A stretch of DNA of 61,452 bases from an uncultured Flaviramulus sp. (GTDB lineage Bacteria; Bacteroidota; Bacteroidia; Flavobacteriales; Flavobacteriaceae), in the NCBI GenBank assembly GCA_947487155.1, contig CANKVS010000019.1:1-61452 (forward strand), in the 5' to 3' direction. Positions 19,001 through 28,292 of this stretch are shown here, piece by piece. The notes below the pieces were generated by a model. The model was not told where the DNA came from. It made no database searches and saw only the letters and a program-made list of their open reading frames with translations. The position numbers were made by a program, and so were the translations under genes. Position 1 is the stretch's first letter; each line of letters begins with the position of its first letter.

Positions 19001-20462
19001 TCCTGGCATTTTCTAATTTAGCATAATCAAACCCTTCATTAACAAAAGTTTGGGTAATTCCAAATCCGCTTTGCGCCGTGGCAATATCCCTTATAGCATC
19101 AGTTAAAACTGAAGTTGTCCCAATTGCCCTAGGATCTAAGTCATTATTACCATTATCAGGAAGTGCATTTGAACCAACATTAAAGAAATTAGCGGGAAAC
19201 CCGGGTTGAAGATTTCCTAAATCGTCAAAAGGAATTGAAACATGAGATGGTATAGGGTTTGACTCACCCAAATCTTGAAGTGCCACAATGTTTCTAACAT
19301 TATCGGTTCTGTTGCTTCTGTTAGTTACCCAAACTTCTATTCTTGTAATTTGCAACCCTTTATTATTTATAAAAGGATAGTTTTTCAACGATTCATCATA
19401 AGTATCTCTAAAATATTGTGATAAAAAGAAGTGCCTATTCTCGTCGTAATCTCTAATAAAGAATTCAAAATCTTCTAGTGTACCACCACCTTGAGCTACA
19501 ACAGAACTCGCTTGCGATTTTTGTTCAGAAAACACACCTGTTACTGTTGTTTTACCAAATTGCAATTGCGCTTTAACACCAAACAAACTTTGCGCACCAG
19601 TAATTAAAGAGCTATTTAATGGCATACTGACATTACCAATTTCTAGTTTCTGAATTATTGAATCTTCACCGCCTTCAACTGTTGGATCGAATTCTAATTT
19701 AATAAGGTTTTGAAAATCGAATGTAGATTGTGTATCGTAATTGGCTGTTACTGAAAGTCGAGTTCCTACCTTCCCTAACAAACTCAAACTGATTCGTTGA
19801 TCGAAATCGAAGGTGAAATTGCTTCTGTTTTTTGGTGAAAAAGACGGGTTATCTTGTCTTGAAAATAAGACACCCAAATCCATTTCTACAGAACCTTGTG
19901 GAACTACTTGGATGGTATCACTACCAAAAATAGTTCTAAAGAGACCTGATTTTACATAAAATTCTGGAAGTAGGTTTTTTTGCTCATCTTTCGCACCATC
20001 CTTTTTACCATCAAAAGCATCAATTTTTTGTTTATAATATGCTTTTAAATTTTCTTTTGCAATAAGCGCATAATACTCTTTAGGTGTTAAAATAACCGGG
20101 TAATTAATATTAAAACTTCCTATTTTTTCTGTATAAATATATCTATCTGTTATAGGGTCGTATGTATATTTAGATTCAATGCTATTGGGGTTTGGTATTT
20201 TAACTGTACCTAAGCTAAAACCTGTTTTGGTAGAATCTTGCGCTGCTGGTTGCTGTGCGTATGCAAAAAATGAAAATAGAACGGCTAAAACAAGAATGGC
20301 TTTACGACTTACTTCAACTACACTTAGTAATGAGTGTTCAACACCCCTACTTCGACTACGCTCAGTAACCACACTTAGACTATGCTCAGTAATCTCAAAT
20401 TGACTTTGCCTTCTATTGTTTTTATTAATTAATTTATAAAAATTAAGGTTAGTTGTGTTCAA
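13080..20462 (-). CDS. sprA: SprA, outer-membrane channel of the type IX secretion system
   Basis: 2460 codons, matching the size of SprA (Sov in Porphyromonas), the giant beta-barrel translocon that exports CTD-bearing proteins and is needed for gliding. The C-terminus ends in a barrel-like strand (SGFTLRYNFGN). A hydrophobic signal core (ILVLAVLFSFFAYAQ) lies at ~55-70, unusually far from the N-terminus. There is no ATG in frame before it: the frame opens after a TAG with ATT-TTG, so TTG 20462, six bases after the ruvA stop, is the likely start. Codons ~22-53 are made of copies of the interspersed repeat (20311-20398). The gene apparently ends the maeB-ruvA-sprA operon. Confidence 0.93.
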   Translation of the reverse strand: MNTTNLNFYKLINKNNRRQSQFEITEHSLSVVTERSRSRGVEHSLLSVVEVSRKAILVLAVLFSFFAYAQQPAAQDSTKTGFSLGTVKIPNPNSIESKYTYDPITDRYIYTEKIGSFNINYPVILTPKEYYALIAKENLKAYYKQKIDAFDGKKDGAKDEQKNLLPEFYVKSGLFRTIFGSDTIQVVPQGSVEMDLGVLFSRQDNPSFSPKNRSNFTFDFDQRISLSLLGKVGTRLSVTANYDTQSTFDFQNLIKLEFDPTVEGGEDSIIQKLEIGNVSMPLNSSLITGAQSLFGVKAQLQFGKTTVTGVFSEQKSQASSVVAQGGGTLEDFEFFIRDYDENRHFFLSQYFRDTYDESLKNYPFINNKGLQITRIEVWVTNRSNRTDNVRNIVALQDLGESNPIPSHVSIPFDDLGNLQPGFPANFFNVGSNALPDNGNNDLDPRAIGTTSVLTDAIRDIATAQSGFGITQTFVNEGFDYAKLENARKLITNQEYILNPDLGYISLNQRLNNDEVLAVAFQFTVNGQVYQVGEFANDGVDATDVTTNTQGQTTSVVNSNLVLKLLKSSITNVNQPVWDLMMKNIYDTRAYNLSRDDFKLNIFYNEASPLNFISPVGTTPFPTPGTGEKSIEESTLLQVFNLDKLNFNNDPQTNGDGFFDFVEGITVLSQNGKIIFPSAEPFGEYLFNKLSLNAAENYDVNSTYNENQAKYVYDILYKSTKTAALEEVEKNKFKLKGRYKSAGGDGIPIPFGAARGSVKVTAGGRVLVEGIDYVVNYGAGRVEILDEALKASNTPIEVSTENNAVFGQQTRRFTGINIEHKFNKNFVLGGTLLNLNERPITQKANYGSESINNTIFGINGNYSTKVPFLTRLANKLPNIDTDVESNLSVRGEFAYLAPGAPKGTDLNGEATSYVDDFEGSQNAIDLKSQQSWFLSSRPLELNGVTTFDGNGIENGYGRALLNWYTIDPIFYSSQRPGEISDNDVSSLYSSRVFINELFPDRDLVQGQTSVINTLDLAYYPTERGPYNFDPDAADGIDTIEATNSWAGITRQLTSTDLEQANVEYIEFWLQDPFQENPTNPGGKLVFNLGNISEDIIRDGRKLYENGLPEDGNIGLLPVTAWGSVVPQNQSLVYAFDTTGDERTNQDVGYDGYDDIEERLISNDFSSLEDPSNDNYTYFLNAEGDIFDRYRGYNGVEGNTPDTFSNTDRGANTQPDVEDINRDNTMNTIDSYFEYELDITRQNLPTTEAEFNNLSNTNPLREFLVDFKSRPRALPNGDTRDVTWHLFRVPVEGDHRKTIGGINDLRSVRFTRVYLKEFTEATVFRFGTLDLVRSDWRRYRQTLQPNNDNPDDDGTDFTVGIIGTIENEGSYQRPPGIEPEELFNNNTVVEQNEQSLVVNVCDIESEDSRGVYKNISIDMRQYKRMRMFMHAEEAELNGLANDELVGFIRMGNDLTENYYQIEIPLQVSTSTTREGLWPVENEINLPIDILGQIKSIGISNGTLTNIDPTFYDVINGEAVPITNNQFSNYVLGQHRVAIKGNPNYGDIRTLMVGVKNISLSDDICAEVWFNELRLSDLDNEGGWAAVVSVDTNIADFADISASGSQSTSGFGGIEQGPSQRSLEDIKQYDVVTNVNVGQLFPKKWGIQLPFNYAQSEELITPKYDQFYKDLTLDSRLDAADTNAERETIKQQSEDYTKRQSINFIGVRKVRTGESKPRFYDVENLTFNYSYNKVEHRDFEIENSVNKTVRAGANYAFNFNPITIEPFKKNDSLFTGKYWKILKDLNFNLLPTSFTFSTDLNRQFNRQKFREVDLGGGNIGIEELFRRNYTFDFQYTINYNLTQSLSLNFTAANNNIVRNYFKDNIINGEQDPALDVWDGFLDFGDPNRQSQDLGITYKLPINKIPTFSFIDATYQYRGDFQWQKGSDLFGDLELDGQTYDLGNNIQNANTHTLNGTLDMKKFYKYIGLVKKPIRRVRTRSSSPKGTPPGATPKKKVKSPKSKNASVTKILNAGVDILTTIKRIQFSYTENNGTFLPGYLQTPGLVGTLKPTFGYTIGSQSDVRRLAARKGWLTVFPEFNQQYTQTYTEDLQLSMNLEPVKDLKIDIVANRLYLDNYSENFRVNAGVYTPLTPNTFGNFSISTILIKTAFSKSDETTSDAFNDFRDNRLIIARRLAQQNGADVNDVDADGYPKGYGKNNQSVLLPAFVAAYSGNDVNKVKLGAFKNTPIPNWDLKYAGFMKFAWFKKNFKRFSLTHGYRSNYNINQFQSNLDYTPFDPTLDYDSQSNDTKDQSGNYKNETLYSNINLTEEFSPLVRIDLEMKNSVKILAEVRKDRLLSLSFDNNLMTEIQGNEYVIGLGYRIKDLRIRSNLAGPSKRIVSDLNMKADISVRDNKTIIRYLDLENNQVTSGQTIWGLKYSADYAFSKNLMGIFYFDYSFSEYAISTAFPQTTIRSGFTLRYNFGN
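20311..20398. repeat. Three copies of the interspersed repeat inside the 5' end of sprA
   Basis: ACTTCAACTACACTTAGTAA (20311), ACTTCGACTACGCTCAGTAA (20350) and ACTTAGACTATGCTCAGTAA (20374) are degenerate copies of one ~20-base motif, which also occurs between genes at 11354, 28008 and 47160. Here they are in frame and contribute ~30 codons in front of the SprA signal sequence. Confidence 0.75.
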
Positions 20463-20468
20463 AATCTA

Positions 20469-21050
20469 TTATAAATTTTTTAAAGCTTGTTTTATAATGG
20501 TTTCAACATTGGCCTCTGGTTGTTCTATCATAATTTTATCTACAATCCGTTCGGCCTGTTTTTTTACAAAACCAAGAACTTCTAAAGCAGATAACGCTTC
20601 ATCTTTACTCGTATTGCCTTTAGAAACGGAAACTTCGTCTATATCATAAATCTTTAATACTTTATCTTTTAAATCTATAATAACACGTTGCGCTGTTTTT
20701 GCTCCAATACCTTTAATAGATTGAATTAAAGCTACGTCGTTCGTCGCTATGCCTTCTCTAACTTGAACAGGTGTTAACGACGATAACATGGTACGAGCAG
20801 TACTAGCTCCTATACCACTTACCGAAATTAATAATCTAAAAATTTCGCGCTCTGCTAAGGATGAAAATCCGTAAAGCGTATGTGAATCTTCTTTTACTTG
20901 AAGGTGCGTGTATAGTTTTAAATGCTCACTATCTGGAATTTTCGAGTATGTATGCAATGAAATATGCAATATATACCCCACGCCATTACATTCAATAACA
21001 ACATCTGTTGGATTTTTTTCGGTAAGTTTTCCTTGAATATGTGTTATCAT
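20469..21050 (-). CDS. ruvA: Holliday junction branch migration protein RuvA
   Basis: 193 residues, normal length. N-terminal OB domain (MITHIQGKL...), two helix-hairpin-helix motifs (VSGIGASTARTML ~78-90, IKGIGAKTAQRVI ~113-125) and a small C-terminal domain that contacts RuvB. It binds four-way junctions as a tetramer. RuvB is encoded separately at 26976-27998. Lies 51 bases after maeB and six bases before sprA on the same strand. Confidence 0.96.
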   Translation of the reverse strand: MITHIQGKLTEKNPTDVVIECNGVGYILHISLHTYSKIPDSEHLKLYTHLQVKEDSHTLYGFSSLAEREIFRLLISVSGIGASTARTMLSSLTPVQVREGIATNDVALIQSIKGIGAKTAQRVIIDLKDKVLKIYDIDEVSVSKGNTSKDEALSALEVLGFVKKQAERIVDKIMIEQPEANVETIIKQALKNL

Positions 21051-21101
21051 TTATTTCTTTTAGTTAGCTAATCAAATGTAATAAATTTATTTGCATCAAG
21101 A

Positions 21102-23399
21102 TTACTTAAAATCACCCTTTTCTAACTCCCATTGTTCCTTTTGTTGTGCATCAATTACGGCAATTGCAGACATGTTAACTATTTCGTCGACACTAGCCCC
21201 TAATTGAAGGATATGCACGGGTTTTTTCATTCCCATCATAATTGGTCCTATAGAATCTGCTTCATGCAATTCTTTTAATAACTTATAAGTAATATTTGCT
21301 GAATCTAAATTAGGAAATATAAGTGCATTTACTTTTTTACCAACCAATTTTGAAAACGGAAATTTTTCACGGAGCATCTCATCATTTAACGCAAAATCTG
21401 TTTGTAATTCACCATCAACATTCATATCAGGAAAATGACGATGTAAATACGACACTGCTTCACGAACTTTTGAAGCATCACCATGTGTTGAAGAGCCAAA
21501 ATTTGAATACGACACCATTGCTAAAACTGGATTTAACCCAAACATTTTAATAATTTGGGAGGTCATTTGTGCTATTTTAGTTAAGTCCTTTGCATTTGGA
21601 TTAATATTAATAGACGTATCACTTAAAAATAGTGGTCCTCGTTTTGTCATCATAACATTGGTCGTTGCAACTCGCGTTGCTCCTTTTGCCATTCCAATAA
21701 GCTCTAGCATTGGTTTTACAACTGTAGGGTAGTTTCGTGAGTACCCCGATATTAAAGCATCAGCATCTCCCTCGTTAACCATCATTGCTGCAAAATAATC
21801 GCGTTCGCGCATTAGTTTTTGTGAAGAATAATATGTAATTCCTCTGCGTTTACGTTGTTGCCAATATACTTTGGCGTATTTATTTTTTCGTTCGACTTCC
21901 TCATCCGATTTTGGATCGATAATTGGAACATCGGCATCAAATTCTATTTCAGTTTTTAGGCGCTCAATATCATCTTTTCGCCCAAGTAAAATAGGATGTG
22001 CAATACCTTCATCATAAACTATTTGAGCCGCTTTTAAAACATCTAATTGATCTGCCTCTGCAAACACCACACGTTTAGGGTTTAACTTCGCTCTATTAAG
22101 TAATAACCTTACCAATTTATTATCAGAACCTAATCGTTCTAACAATTCATCTTCATATTTTCCCCAATCTGTAATTGGTTTTTTTGCAATTCCACTTTCT
22201 ATAGCTGCCTTTGCAACAGCAGGAGGCACTTCAGCTATTAATCGCGGATCGAAAGGTTTTGGAATGATATAATTTTTTCCAAAAGTTAATCGGGTTTCAC
22301 CATAAGCAATATTTACTTGCTCTGGCACAGGTTCTTTTGCTAATCTTGCTAATGCTTCAACCGCTGCTATTTTCATAGCTTCGTTAATTTTAGTTGCGCG
22401 AACATCTAACGCACCTCTAAAAATAAATGGAAATCCGAGAACATTATTTACCTGATTAGGATGATCGCTACGCCCTGTAGCCATAATAATATCTTTTCTA
22501 GTAGCAACAGCAACATCGTACTTTATTTCTGGATCGGGGTTTGCCATAGCAAACACAATAGGGTCCTTTGCCATAGATAATAACATTTCTGGCGATACAA
22601 TATTTGCCAAGGATAAACCAATAAAAACATCGGCATTTTTCATGGCTTCATCAAGCGTATCTATTCTTCTATGTGTAGCAAATTCTGCTTTTTCTGTTGA
22701 TAAGTTATCTCTATCGTCTCTAATTACACCTTTACTATCTAGCATGACCATATTCTCTCGTTTTGCTCCAAAAGCTTGGTATAAACGCGAACAAGAAATG
22801 GCTGCCGCTCCAGCTCCACTTATTACAATTTTAGTGTTTTCAATTTTTCTTTCTGTCAGCTCAACAGCATTTATTAAAGCCGCAGCAGAAATAATAGCTG
22901 TTCCATGCTGGTCGTCGTGCATTACAGGAATATCTAACTCTTCCTTTAACCGTTTTTCAATTTCAAAAGCTCCTGGTGCTTTAATATCTTCCAGATTGAT
23001 ACCACCAAAAGTTGGCGCAATCATTTTTACTGTTTGAATAAATTCGTCAACATTTTCGGTATTAACTTCAATATCAAAAACATCAATATCTGCAAAAATT
23101 TTAAATAATAACCCTTTACCTTCCATTACAGGTTTAGAAGCTTCTGGACCAATATTCCCTAGACCTAGAACTGCTGTTCCGTTAGAAATTACGGCTACCA
23201 AATTACCTTTGGCTGTATATTTATAGGCATTATCCTTATCTTTTTCAATTTCTAAACAAGGCTCCGCAACCCCTGGAGAATAGGCTAATGATAAATCTCT
23301 TTGGCTTGCATATTTTTTTGTTGGAACAACTTTTATTTTCCCTGGAGTTGGTTTTGCGTGGTATATAAGGGCTTCTCTACGTTTGCTTTCTTCGCTCAT
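21102..23399 (-). CDS. maeB: NADP-dependent malic enzyme with phosphotransacetylase-like domain
   Basis: 765 residues, typical of the MaeB hybrid enzymes. Residues 1-~430 are malic enzyme: YSPGVAEPC (~39), HDDQHGTAI (~161) and the nucleotide-binding [12 protein letters not shown] (~192). Residues ~430-765 resemble phosphate acetyltransferase, a regulatory domain without known catalytic activity in MaeB. Converts malate to pyruvate and CO2 with NADPH formation. First gene of the putative maeB-ruvA-sprA operon, with its own promoter upstream. Confidence 0.93.
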   Translation of the reverse strand: MSEESKRREALIYHAKPTPGKIKVVPTKKYASQRDLSLAYSPGVAEPCLEIEKDKDNAYKYTAKGNLVAVISNGTAVLGLGNIGPEASKPVMEGKGLLFKIFADIDVFDIEVNTENVDEFIQTVKMIAPTFGGINLEDIKAPGAFEIEKRLKEELDIPVMHDDQHGTAIISAAALINAVELTERKIENTKIVISGAGAAAISCSRLYQAFGAKRENMVMLDSKGVIRDDRDNLSTEKAEFATHRRIDTLDEAMKNADVFIGLSLANIVSPEMLLSMAKDPIVFAMANPDPEIKYDVAVATRKDIIMATGRSDHPNQVNNVLGFPFIFRGALDVRATKINEAMKIAAVEALARLAKEPVPEQVNIAYGETRLTFGKNYIIPKPFDPRLIAEVPPAVAKAAIESGIAKKPITDWGKYEDELLERLGSDNKLVRLLLNRAKLNPKRVVFAEADQLDVLKAAQIVYDEGIAHPILLGRKDDIERLKTEIEFDADVPIIDPKSDEEVERKNKYAKVYWQQRKRRGITYYSSQKLMRERDYFAAMMVNEGDADALISGYSRNYPTVVKPMLELIGMAKGATRVATTNVMMTKRGPLFLSDTSININPNAKDLTKIAQMTSQIIKMFGLNPVLAMVSYSNFGSSTHGDASKVREAVSYLHRHFPDMNVDGELQTDFALNDEMLREKFPFSKLVGKKVNALIFPNLDSANITYKLLKELHEADSIGPIMMGMKKPVHILQLGASVDEIVNMSAIAVIDAQQKEQWELEKGDFK

Positions 23400-23496
23400 A
23401 TGGATTATTCATTTAGTATTATTCTCGCTCTAGCGGAAATAATCATTTTAAAAACCTTTAAGAATGTACCTTAAAAGGGTATTTTTTATTAACTAA

Positions 23497-23525
23497 CAAA
23501 GATAATAATCCTATTAACGAAACAA
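23497..23525 (-). promoter_or_regulatory. Promoter of maeB-ruvA-sprA
   Basis: On the minus strand, TTG (23523-23525) is followed after 18 bases by TATCTTTG (23497-23504), fitting TTG-N-TAnnTTTG. Predicted start near 23490, giving a leader of about 90 bases before the maeB ATG. Confidence 0.5.
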
Positions 23526-23596
23526 CTATTCTTTTAAAAAATTGCTATTTATTTTTAAACGTTAAAGAGCGACTAAATTTGATTTGCTTAAATGAA

Positions 23597-24283
23597 CTAT
23601 TTTTCTTTAGAAAATGAAGTTAATGCAAAAGCGGAAGGAATATGAAAATCGGGTTTTGGGCTATTGGGTTTAATCCAAGAAATCCAGCAAACATCATTTG
23701 CTTTATGACTTTTAAAATCTGCTCTAAAAACACCAAAATAAAATTGATGTGATATCCCTAAACTCTTTAATTTATTAAGTGGAATCCTGCCTTCTACGGT
23801 ATACTTAAAATCGGCTACATTTGTTTTAATGTCTATTTCTGAAAAATTCCAAGTATCATCAAAATCGCGATATAATTTAGCCGAATAATCGAGTGCATTA
23901 CCAAAAGGATCTATCTCTATACAATAATATTTTTTTAAAGATGCATCTTCCGAAAAAAACAATTCAACCCTGTCTTCTTTTATTACGGTTTTTTCTGATT
24001 CAAACGGAAAAGTAACTGGTGTATTATCCTCAACCTTAAACCCAAAATTGAAATATTTATTAGACACAAAGGCATAAAACTTGGTTTTATCAACGTTATC
24101 ATCATTCCAAGGCGAAATTAAATTCTTTAATAAAGCACCATGTTTCCACTCACTATCATCAATAACCCCATCTACTTTTATATCGTCTTTAGAAAAAGGA
24201 ATATTAAGCATTACTTGTTCTGTGTCTTTACAATTACATAATAATACAAAGAGTATTATTAAGCTAAAACTCGTTCTTAACAT
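23597..24283 (-). CDS. CBM9-like carbohydrate-binding lipoprotein
   Basis: 228 residues. Hydrophobic leader ending in Cys-rich LLCNCKD (~15-21), plausibly lipidated though the lipobox is not canonical. The rest resembles the family-9 carbohydrate-binding module fold used in DOMON-like proteins: KVDGVIDDSEW (~37-47), RVELFFSED (~105) and EGRIPLNKLKSLG (~165). Ligand unknown; a sugar or a cofactor are both possible. It stands alone between maeB and queG. Confidence 0.7.
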   Translation of the reverse strand: MLRTSFSLIILFVLLCNCKDTEQVMLNIPFSKDDIKVDGVIDDSEWKHGALLKNLISPWNDDNVDKTKFYAFVSNKYFNFGFKVEDNTPVTFPFESEKTVIKEDRVELFFSEDASLKKYYCIEIDPFGNALDYSAKLYRDFDDTWNFSEIDIKTNVADFKYTVEGRIPLNKLKSLGISHQFYFGVFRADFKSHKANDVCWISWIKPNSPKPDFHIPSAFALTSFSKEK

Positions 24284-24537
24284 GTTATTTATTTTTAAAT
24301 GATTTCAAAAAACCTTAATTAATACATTGAAAATAAGCATTATAAAGCAATAATACCCTTTCTCATCTGAAATGACCGTAATAAACCTCCCTTTTTTCCT
24401 TTCTATTTCAACATAAAAAGAAACCGTAACTTAGGCTATGATTTATTTTTTTGTTTTCTATAAAGAAAAAAATCATCAATTTCTTTTACAGTAATTTCAA
24501 ACAAGAAATGGTATAACTTTATTTCTTTTAAAAAACC

Positions 24538-25464
24538 CTAATCTTTTAAAAAATTAATATTTCTTTCTAAACCCTTAAATTTTGTACGTTTCACTGCCGA
24601 TTTTTGAAATACTTTTTTAAACATCTCTTCTGTAATATCTTCCCAATCTTTCTTAGTCATTGATAACATTTCTGGATGTGGATTAAAAAGTGGTTCGTTA
24701 TGTGGTTTTGAAAACCGATTCCATGGACAGACATCCTGACAAACATCGCAACCAAACATCCAATCGTCAAATTGCCCTTTAAATTCGGTTGGAATATTCT
24801 CTTTTAATTCGATGGTAAAATATGAGATACATTTACTACCATCAACCACATAAGGTTCTGTAATTGCTTGCGTAGGACATGCATCAATACATGCTGTACA
24901 GGTACCACAATGGTTGGTGGTTGGCAAATCATATTCTAAATCTAAGTCTATAATTAGTTCAGCTATAAAATAGAACGACCCCACTTGTTGCGTTAATAAA
25001 TTACTGTGTTTCCCAATCCAGCCTAAACCAGATTTTGCTGCCCAAGCTTTATCTAAAACAGGAGCAGAATCTACAAATGCACGCCCATGCACTTCTCCAA
25101 TTTCTTCTTGAATAAAATGTAAAAGTGCTTTTAATTTATCTTTAATTATAAAATGATAATCGGTTCCATAAGCATATTTTGATAGTTTATAGCTATTGGC
25201 TGTTTGCTCTTGATTAGGATAATAATTTAGTAGTAATGAGATAACACTTTTTGAGTCTTCAACTAATTTTGTAGGGTCTAAACGCTTATCAAAATGGTTT
25301 TCCATATACTGCATTTCACCATGCATATTTTTATTTAGCCATTTTTCTAAACGAGGGGCTTCTTCTTCTAAAAAACCAGCTTTACTTATCCCACAAGACA
25401 AAAACCCTAAGCGTTTTGCTTCGGTTTTTATAAGTTTGGTGTTATCTGCCTTTTTAGTTATCAT
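24538..25464 (-). CDS. queG: Epoxyqueuosine reductase QueG
   Basis: 308 residues. The cobalamin-dependent N-terminal half is followed by two [4Fe-4S] motifs: [12 protein letters not shown] (~186-197) and [13 protein letters not shown] (~238-250). It performs the last step of queuosine synthesis in tRNA, reducing epoxyqueuosine. The length is short of members with a C-terminal HEAT repeat, as is normal outside enterobacteria. Its first 11 bases overlap the end of the P450 gene, so translation of the two is probably coupled. Confidence 0.94.
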   Translation of the reverse strand: MITKKADNTKLIKTEAKRLGFLSCGISKAGFLEEEAPRLEKWLNKNMHGEMQYMENHFDKRLDPTKLVEDSKSVISLLLNYYPNQEQTANSYKLSKYAYGTDYHFIIKDKLKALLHFIQEEIGEVHGRAFVDSAPVLDKAWAAKSGLGWIGKHSNLLTQQVGSFYFIAELIIDLDLEYDLPTTNHCGTCTACIDACPTQAITEPYVVDGSKCISYFTIELKENIPTEFKGQFDDWMFGCDVCQDVCPWNRFSKPHNEPLFNPHPEMLSMTKKDWEDITEEMFKKVFQKSAVKRTKFKGLERNINFLKD

Positions 25465-26821
25465 GATGTTTTAAACTAAACTTTAATTTAACATCAACAG
25501 GTTTTAACGTTATTAAAGGGTTTATTTTTATGGTGTTATTATCTGTAGAAATATCAAACTTTTTAATAATGGTATTAACAGCCAAAATCATTTCGTACAT
25601 CGCAAAATTATTCCCAATACAAAGTCGTGGTCCTGCCCCAAATGGCATATAATAAGGCATTATTTTTTTTCTATGTGCTTCAAAAAATCGTTCTGGATTA
25701 AAAACCTCTGGGTGTTTCCAATATTTTTTATTTCGATGTAACTCATAAATGGAAGCTCCTAAAATAGTTCCTTTTTTCAGAAAATAATCTTCAATTTGGT
25801 CATCTTCAATATTTACTCTATCGGTTATCCACGCTGGAGGATATAACCGCAAACTTTCTTCAATACAGCATTTCGTGTAATTAAGTTGGGTTATTTGCTC
25901 TAAGGGCGATACGTTTAACAAACGTACTTTATCTACTTCATTTTCAACTTTAAGTAGTGCTTCTTTGTTTTGGGCAAGAAGTTTTAATGTAAACGTTAAT
26001 GCATTTGCCGTGGTTTCATGGCCAGCAACAAACAAAATTAAAATTTCATCAATTAATTGTTTGTTTGTCATGGTTGTACCATCTTCATATTTAGCATGAA
26101 GTAACATATCTAAAAGGTCGTCATGTGCTTCTGTAGATTGCTTTCTTTTTTCAATTATCGCATTAATAATATCCTGACTTTCTTTTACCAGTTTCATGTG
26201 GTAACTAATATCTCCGTTTAGTTTATACCACAGTTTTTTATATGGCAACCTTAACTCTTTTACAATAAATAATTGCAATTTTTCTATTATAAATTGCAAG
26301 CGTTTTAAGGTGTGTTTTTCTGCTGAAAAATTGAATAACGATTTTGCAACCACTTCAAATGCCAACTCATTCATTATAGGGTATAAATCAACAAAACCTT
26401 CTGAATTTATAGTATTAACCTGATTTTTGATAGCATTATTAATAATTGATACTAAATTTTGAATTTTCTCTTTATGAAAAGCAGGTTGAATTAATCGACG
26501 TTGTTTTAACCAATAATCGCCACTAGATGTTAATAGGCCGTAACCCACATATTTTGATAAATATGTGGTTTGAATTTTGGATTTATGATAAACCTTATGA
26601 TGCTTTTGAAGCATGTGTCTTGCAACAACAACATCGCGAGTTAAAACAATATGCCCATAAAATGGTGACTTAATGGCAAATGTATCTCCAACTTCATTAA
26701 ACCATTTATTATGAAATGGAATGGGGTTTTTGGCTATGGCAGATACGCCTAATAAAAATTTATAAAATGAGACTTTATTTGGGTACTTATATTTCATGTG
26801 CTTATACTCATTGTTTTTCAT
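25454..26821 (-). CDS. Cytochrome P450
   Basis: 455 residues, full length. Shows the I-helix [10 protein letters not shown] (~267), the K-helix [10 protein letters not shown] (E-x-x-R, ~321) and the heme loop [13 protein letters not shown] with the thiolate Cys at ~400. No signal peptide or membrane anchor is obvious, as in soluble bacterial P450s. Most like the fatty-acid or alkane-hydroxylating CYP102/CYP4-like group by general appearance; substrate unknown. No dedicated ferredoxin or reductase is adjacent. It sits between ruvB and queG and overlaps queG by 11 bases. Confidence 0.93.
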   Translation of the reverse strand: MKNNEYKHMKYKYPNKVSFYKFLLGVSAIAKNPIPFHNKWFNEVGDTFAIKSPFYGHIVLTRDVVVARHMLQKHHKVYHKSKIQTTYLSKYVGYGLLTSSGDYWLKQRRLIQPAFHKEKIQNLVSIINNAIKNQVNTINSEGFVDLYPIMNELAFEVVAKSLFNFSAEKHTLKRLQFIIEKLQLFIVKELRLPYKKLWYKLNGDISYHMKLVKESQDIINAIIEKRKQSTEAHDDLLDMLLHAKYEDGTTMTNKQLIDEILILFVAGHETTANALTFTLKLLAQNKEALLKVENEVDKVRLLNVSPLEQITQLNYTKCCIEESLRLYPPAWITDRVNIEDDQIEDYFLKKGTILGASIYELHRNKKYWKHPEVFNPERFFEAHRKKIMPYYMPFGAGPRLCIGNNFAMYEMILAVNTIIKKFDISTDNNTIKINPLITLKPVDVKLKFSLKHHDN

Positions 26822-26958
26822 CCCGATAGCTATCGAGAGTCACATGTAGCATCCATATAGTCATTCTTCTATGCAAGTATTTTTTCTATCATGGAGGCTT
26901 CATTATCTATATGATGAGATTCTAAAACAACACGTCAACTAAACTCAGTGTGACAATT
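26822..26958. repeat. Interspersed palindromic repeat remnants upstream of the P450 gene
   Basis: CGATAGCTATCG (26825-26836) is a perfect 12-base palindrome immediately before the P450 ATG. A degenerate CTCAGTGTGACAATTC piece lies at 26943-26958. Both resemble short repeats scattered in flavobacterial genomes. No promoter box was found in this 154-base gap. Confidence 0.45.
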
Positions 26959-26975
26959 CAGAATAACGCTAAGCA

Positions 26976-27998
26976 TTAAAACAACCCACCTTGCGTGGCT
27001 CCTTTTATCTTACCTAAATGTTTATATGCCTGTTCTGTAACTTCTCGTCCGCGAGGTGTTCGCATTATAAACCCTTGTTGTATTAAAAAAGGCTCGTAAA
27101 CTTCTTCAATGGTTTCGGGGCTTTCGCTTACAGCTGTTGCTATGGTTGAAATACCAACTGGCCCACCTTTAAATTTATCAATTATAGTTGATAGAATTTT
27201 GTTATCCATTTCATCTAATCCGTGGGCATCTACATTTAAAGCCTCTAGAGCAAATTTTGCAATTTTTATATCGATGGTTCCGTTCCCTTTTATTTGAGCA
27301 AAATCGCGAACACGACGCAACAATGCATTTGCAATTCTTGGTGTACCTCTGCTTCTACCTGCTATTTCTACAGCGGCTTCCATAGATATTGGCACATCTA
27401 AAATCATAGCACTACGTTGTACAATAGTGGTAAGCAAATCGGTTTTATAATATTGTAATCTGCTTTGAATACCAAAACGTGCGCGCATTGGCGATGTTAA
27501 CAAACCAGAACGTGTTGTGGCACCAACCAAAGTAAACGGATTTAGATTTATTTGAACGGTGCGTGCATTGGGTCCAGACTCTATCATGATATCAATCTTA
27601 TAATCCTCCATGGCCGAATATAAATACTCTTCAACAATTGGGCTCAATCGATGAATTTCATCTATAAATAACACATCGCGTTCTTCTAAATTTGTAAGTA
27701 ATCCTGCTAAATCTCCAGGTTTATCTAAAACGGGGCCAGATGTTACTTTAATACCCACATTCAATTCGTTTGCTAAAATATGTGCCAAAGTTGTTTTTCC
27801 TAATCCTGGAGGCCCATGAAATAGGGTGTGATCTAAAGCTTCTGCACGTAAATTAGCGGCTTGTACAAATATTTGAAGATTCTCTAAAACCTGATCTTGA
27901 CCCGTAAAATCGTCAAAGGCTAACGGTCTTAACTTTTTTTCTACATCTAATTCTTCTGGAGAAAAATTTTCGTCTGTTGGATCTAAGTTTTCGTTCAT
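26976..27998 (-). CDS. ruvB: Holliday junction branch migration ATPase RuvB
   Basis: 340 residues, normal length. AAA+ motor with Walker [13 protein letters not shown] (~64), Walker [10 protein letters not shown] (~115), sensor [18 protein letters not shown] (~160) and a C-terminal winged helix ([24 protein letters not shown]). Drives branch migration with RuvA (20469-21050). Confidence 0.96.
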   Translation of the reverse strand: MNENLDPTDENFSPEELDVEKKLRPLAFDDFTGQDQVLENLQIFVQAANLRAEALDHTLFHGPPGLGKTTLAHILANELNVGIKVTSGPVLDKPGDLAGLLTNLEERDVLFIDEIHRLSPIVEEYLYSAMEDYKIDIMIESGPNARTVQINLNPFTLVGATTRSGLLTSPMRARFGIQSRLQYYKTDLLTTIVQRSAMILDVPISMEAAVEIAGRSRGTPRIANALLRRVRDFAQIKGNGTIDIKIAKFALEALNVDAHGLDEMDNKILSTIIDKFKGGPVGISTIATAVSESPETIEEVYEPFLIQQGFIMRTPRGREVTEQAYKHLGKIKGATQGGLF

Positions 27999-28007
27999 AT
28001 TAGAGAC

Positions 28008-28085
28008 CCTTCAACTGCGCTCAGGGTGACATTTCGTTTCAATTTTAATACCGCTAAAAAAGTGGATTCCTGCCTACGCAGGAAT
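28008..28085. repeat. Two interspersed repeats upstream of ruvB
   Basis: CCCTTCAACTGCGCTCAGGGTGAC (about 28008-28031) belongs to the TTCGAC...CTCAG repeat family. ATTCCTGC-CTAC-GCAGGAAT (28066-28085) is a separate short hairpin repeat followed by GACAAA. Both lie between the ruvB ATG and its probable promoter, so they would be transcribed in its leader. Confidence 0.55.
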
Positions 28086-28098
28086 GACAAAACAATTT

Positions 28099-28135
28099 AA
28101 AAAAGAACACTATCTGTTCTTTTTTAACAAATATA
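28099..28135 (-). promoter_or_regulatory. Possible ruvB promoter with adjacent hairpin
   Basis: Minus-strand TATATTTG (28128-28135) fits the -7 box. Directly downstream, AAAAAAGAACA (28099-28109) and TGTTCTTTTTT (28115-28125) form a perfect 11-bp stem with a T-run on either strand. A terminator this close to a promoter is odd, so one of the two may be fortuitous. Confidence 0.35.
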
Positions 28136-28292
28136 ATCAAAAAGCCTTTCTACTTGAATTGAATTATTGTTTTTCGCTTAGAATAGTAGCTCTATGTAAA
28201 AGAATAACCAATATCTTAACCTATAAATCGACACTAAACAGGTATGCTTTAAGTTTCCTTTTATAAATTAGTGCTCTAAATTGTATTTAATA

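Noticed and set aside
28084..28266. 60-codon plus-strand frame between ruvB and the AraC gene
   Set aside because: It starts inside an interspersed repeat, runs through the hairpin and the ruvB promoter box, and has no family resemblance.
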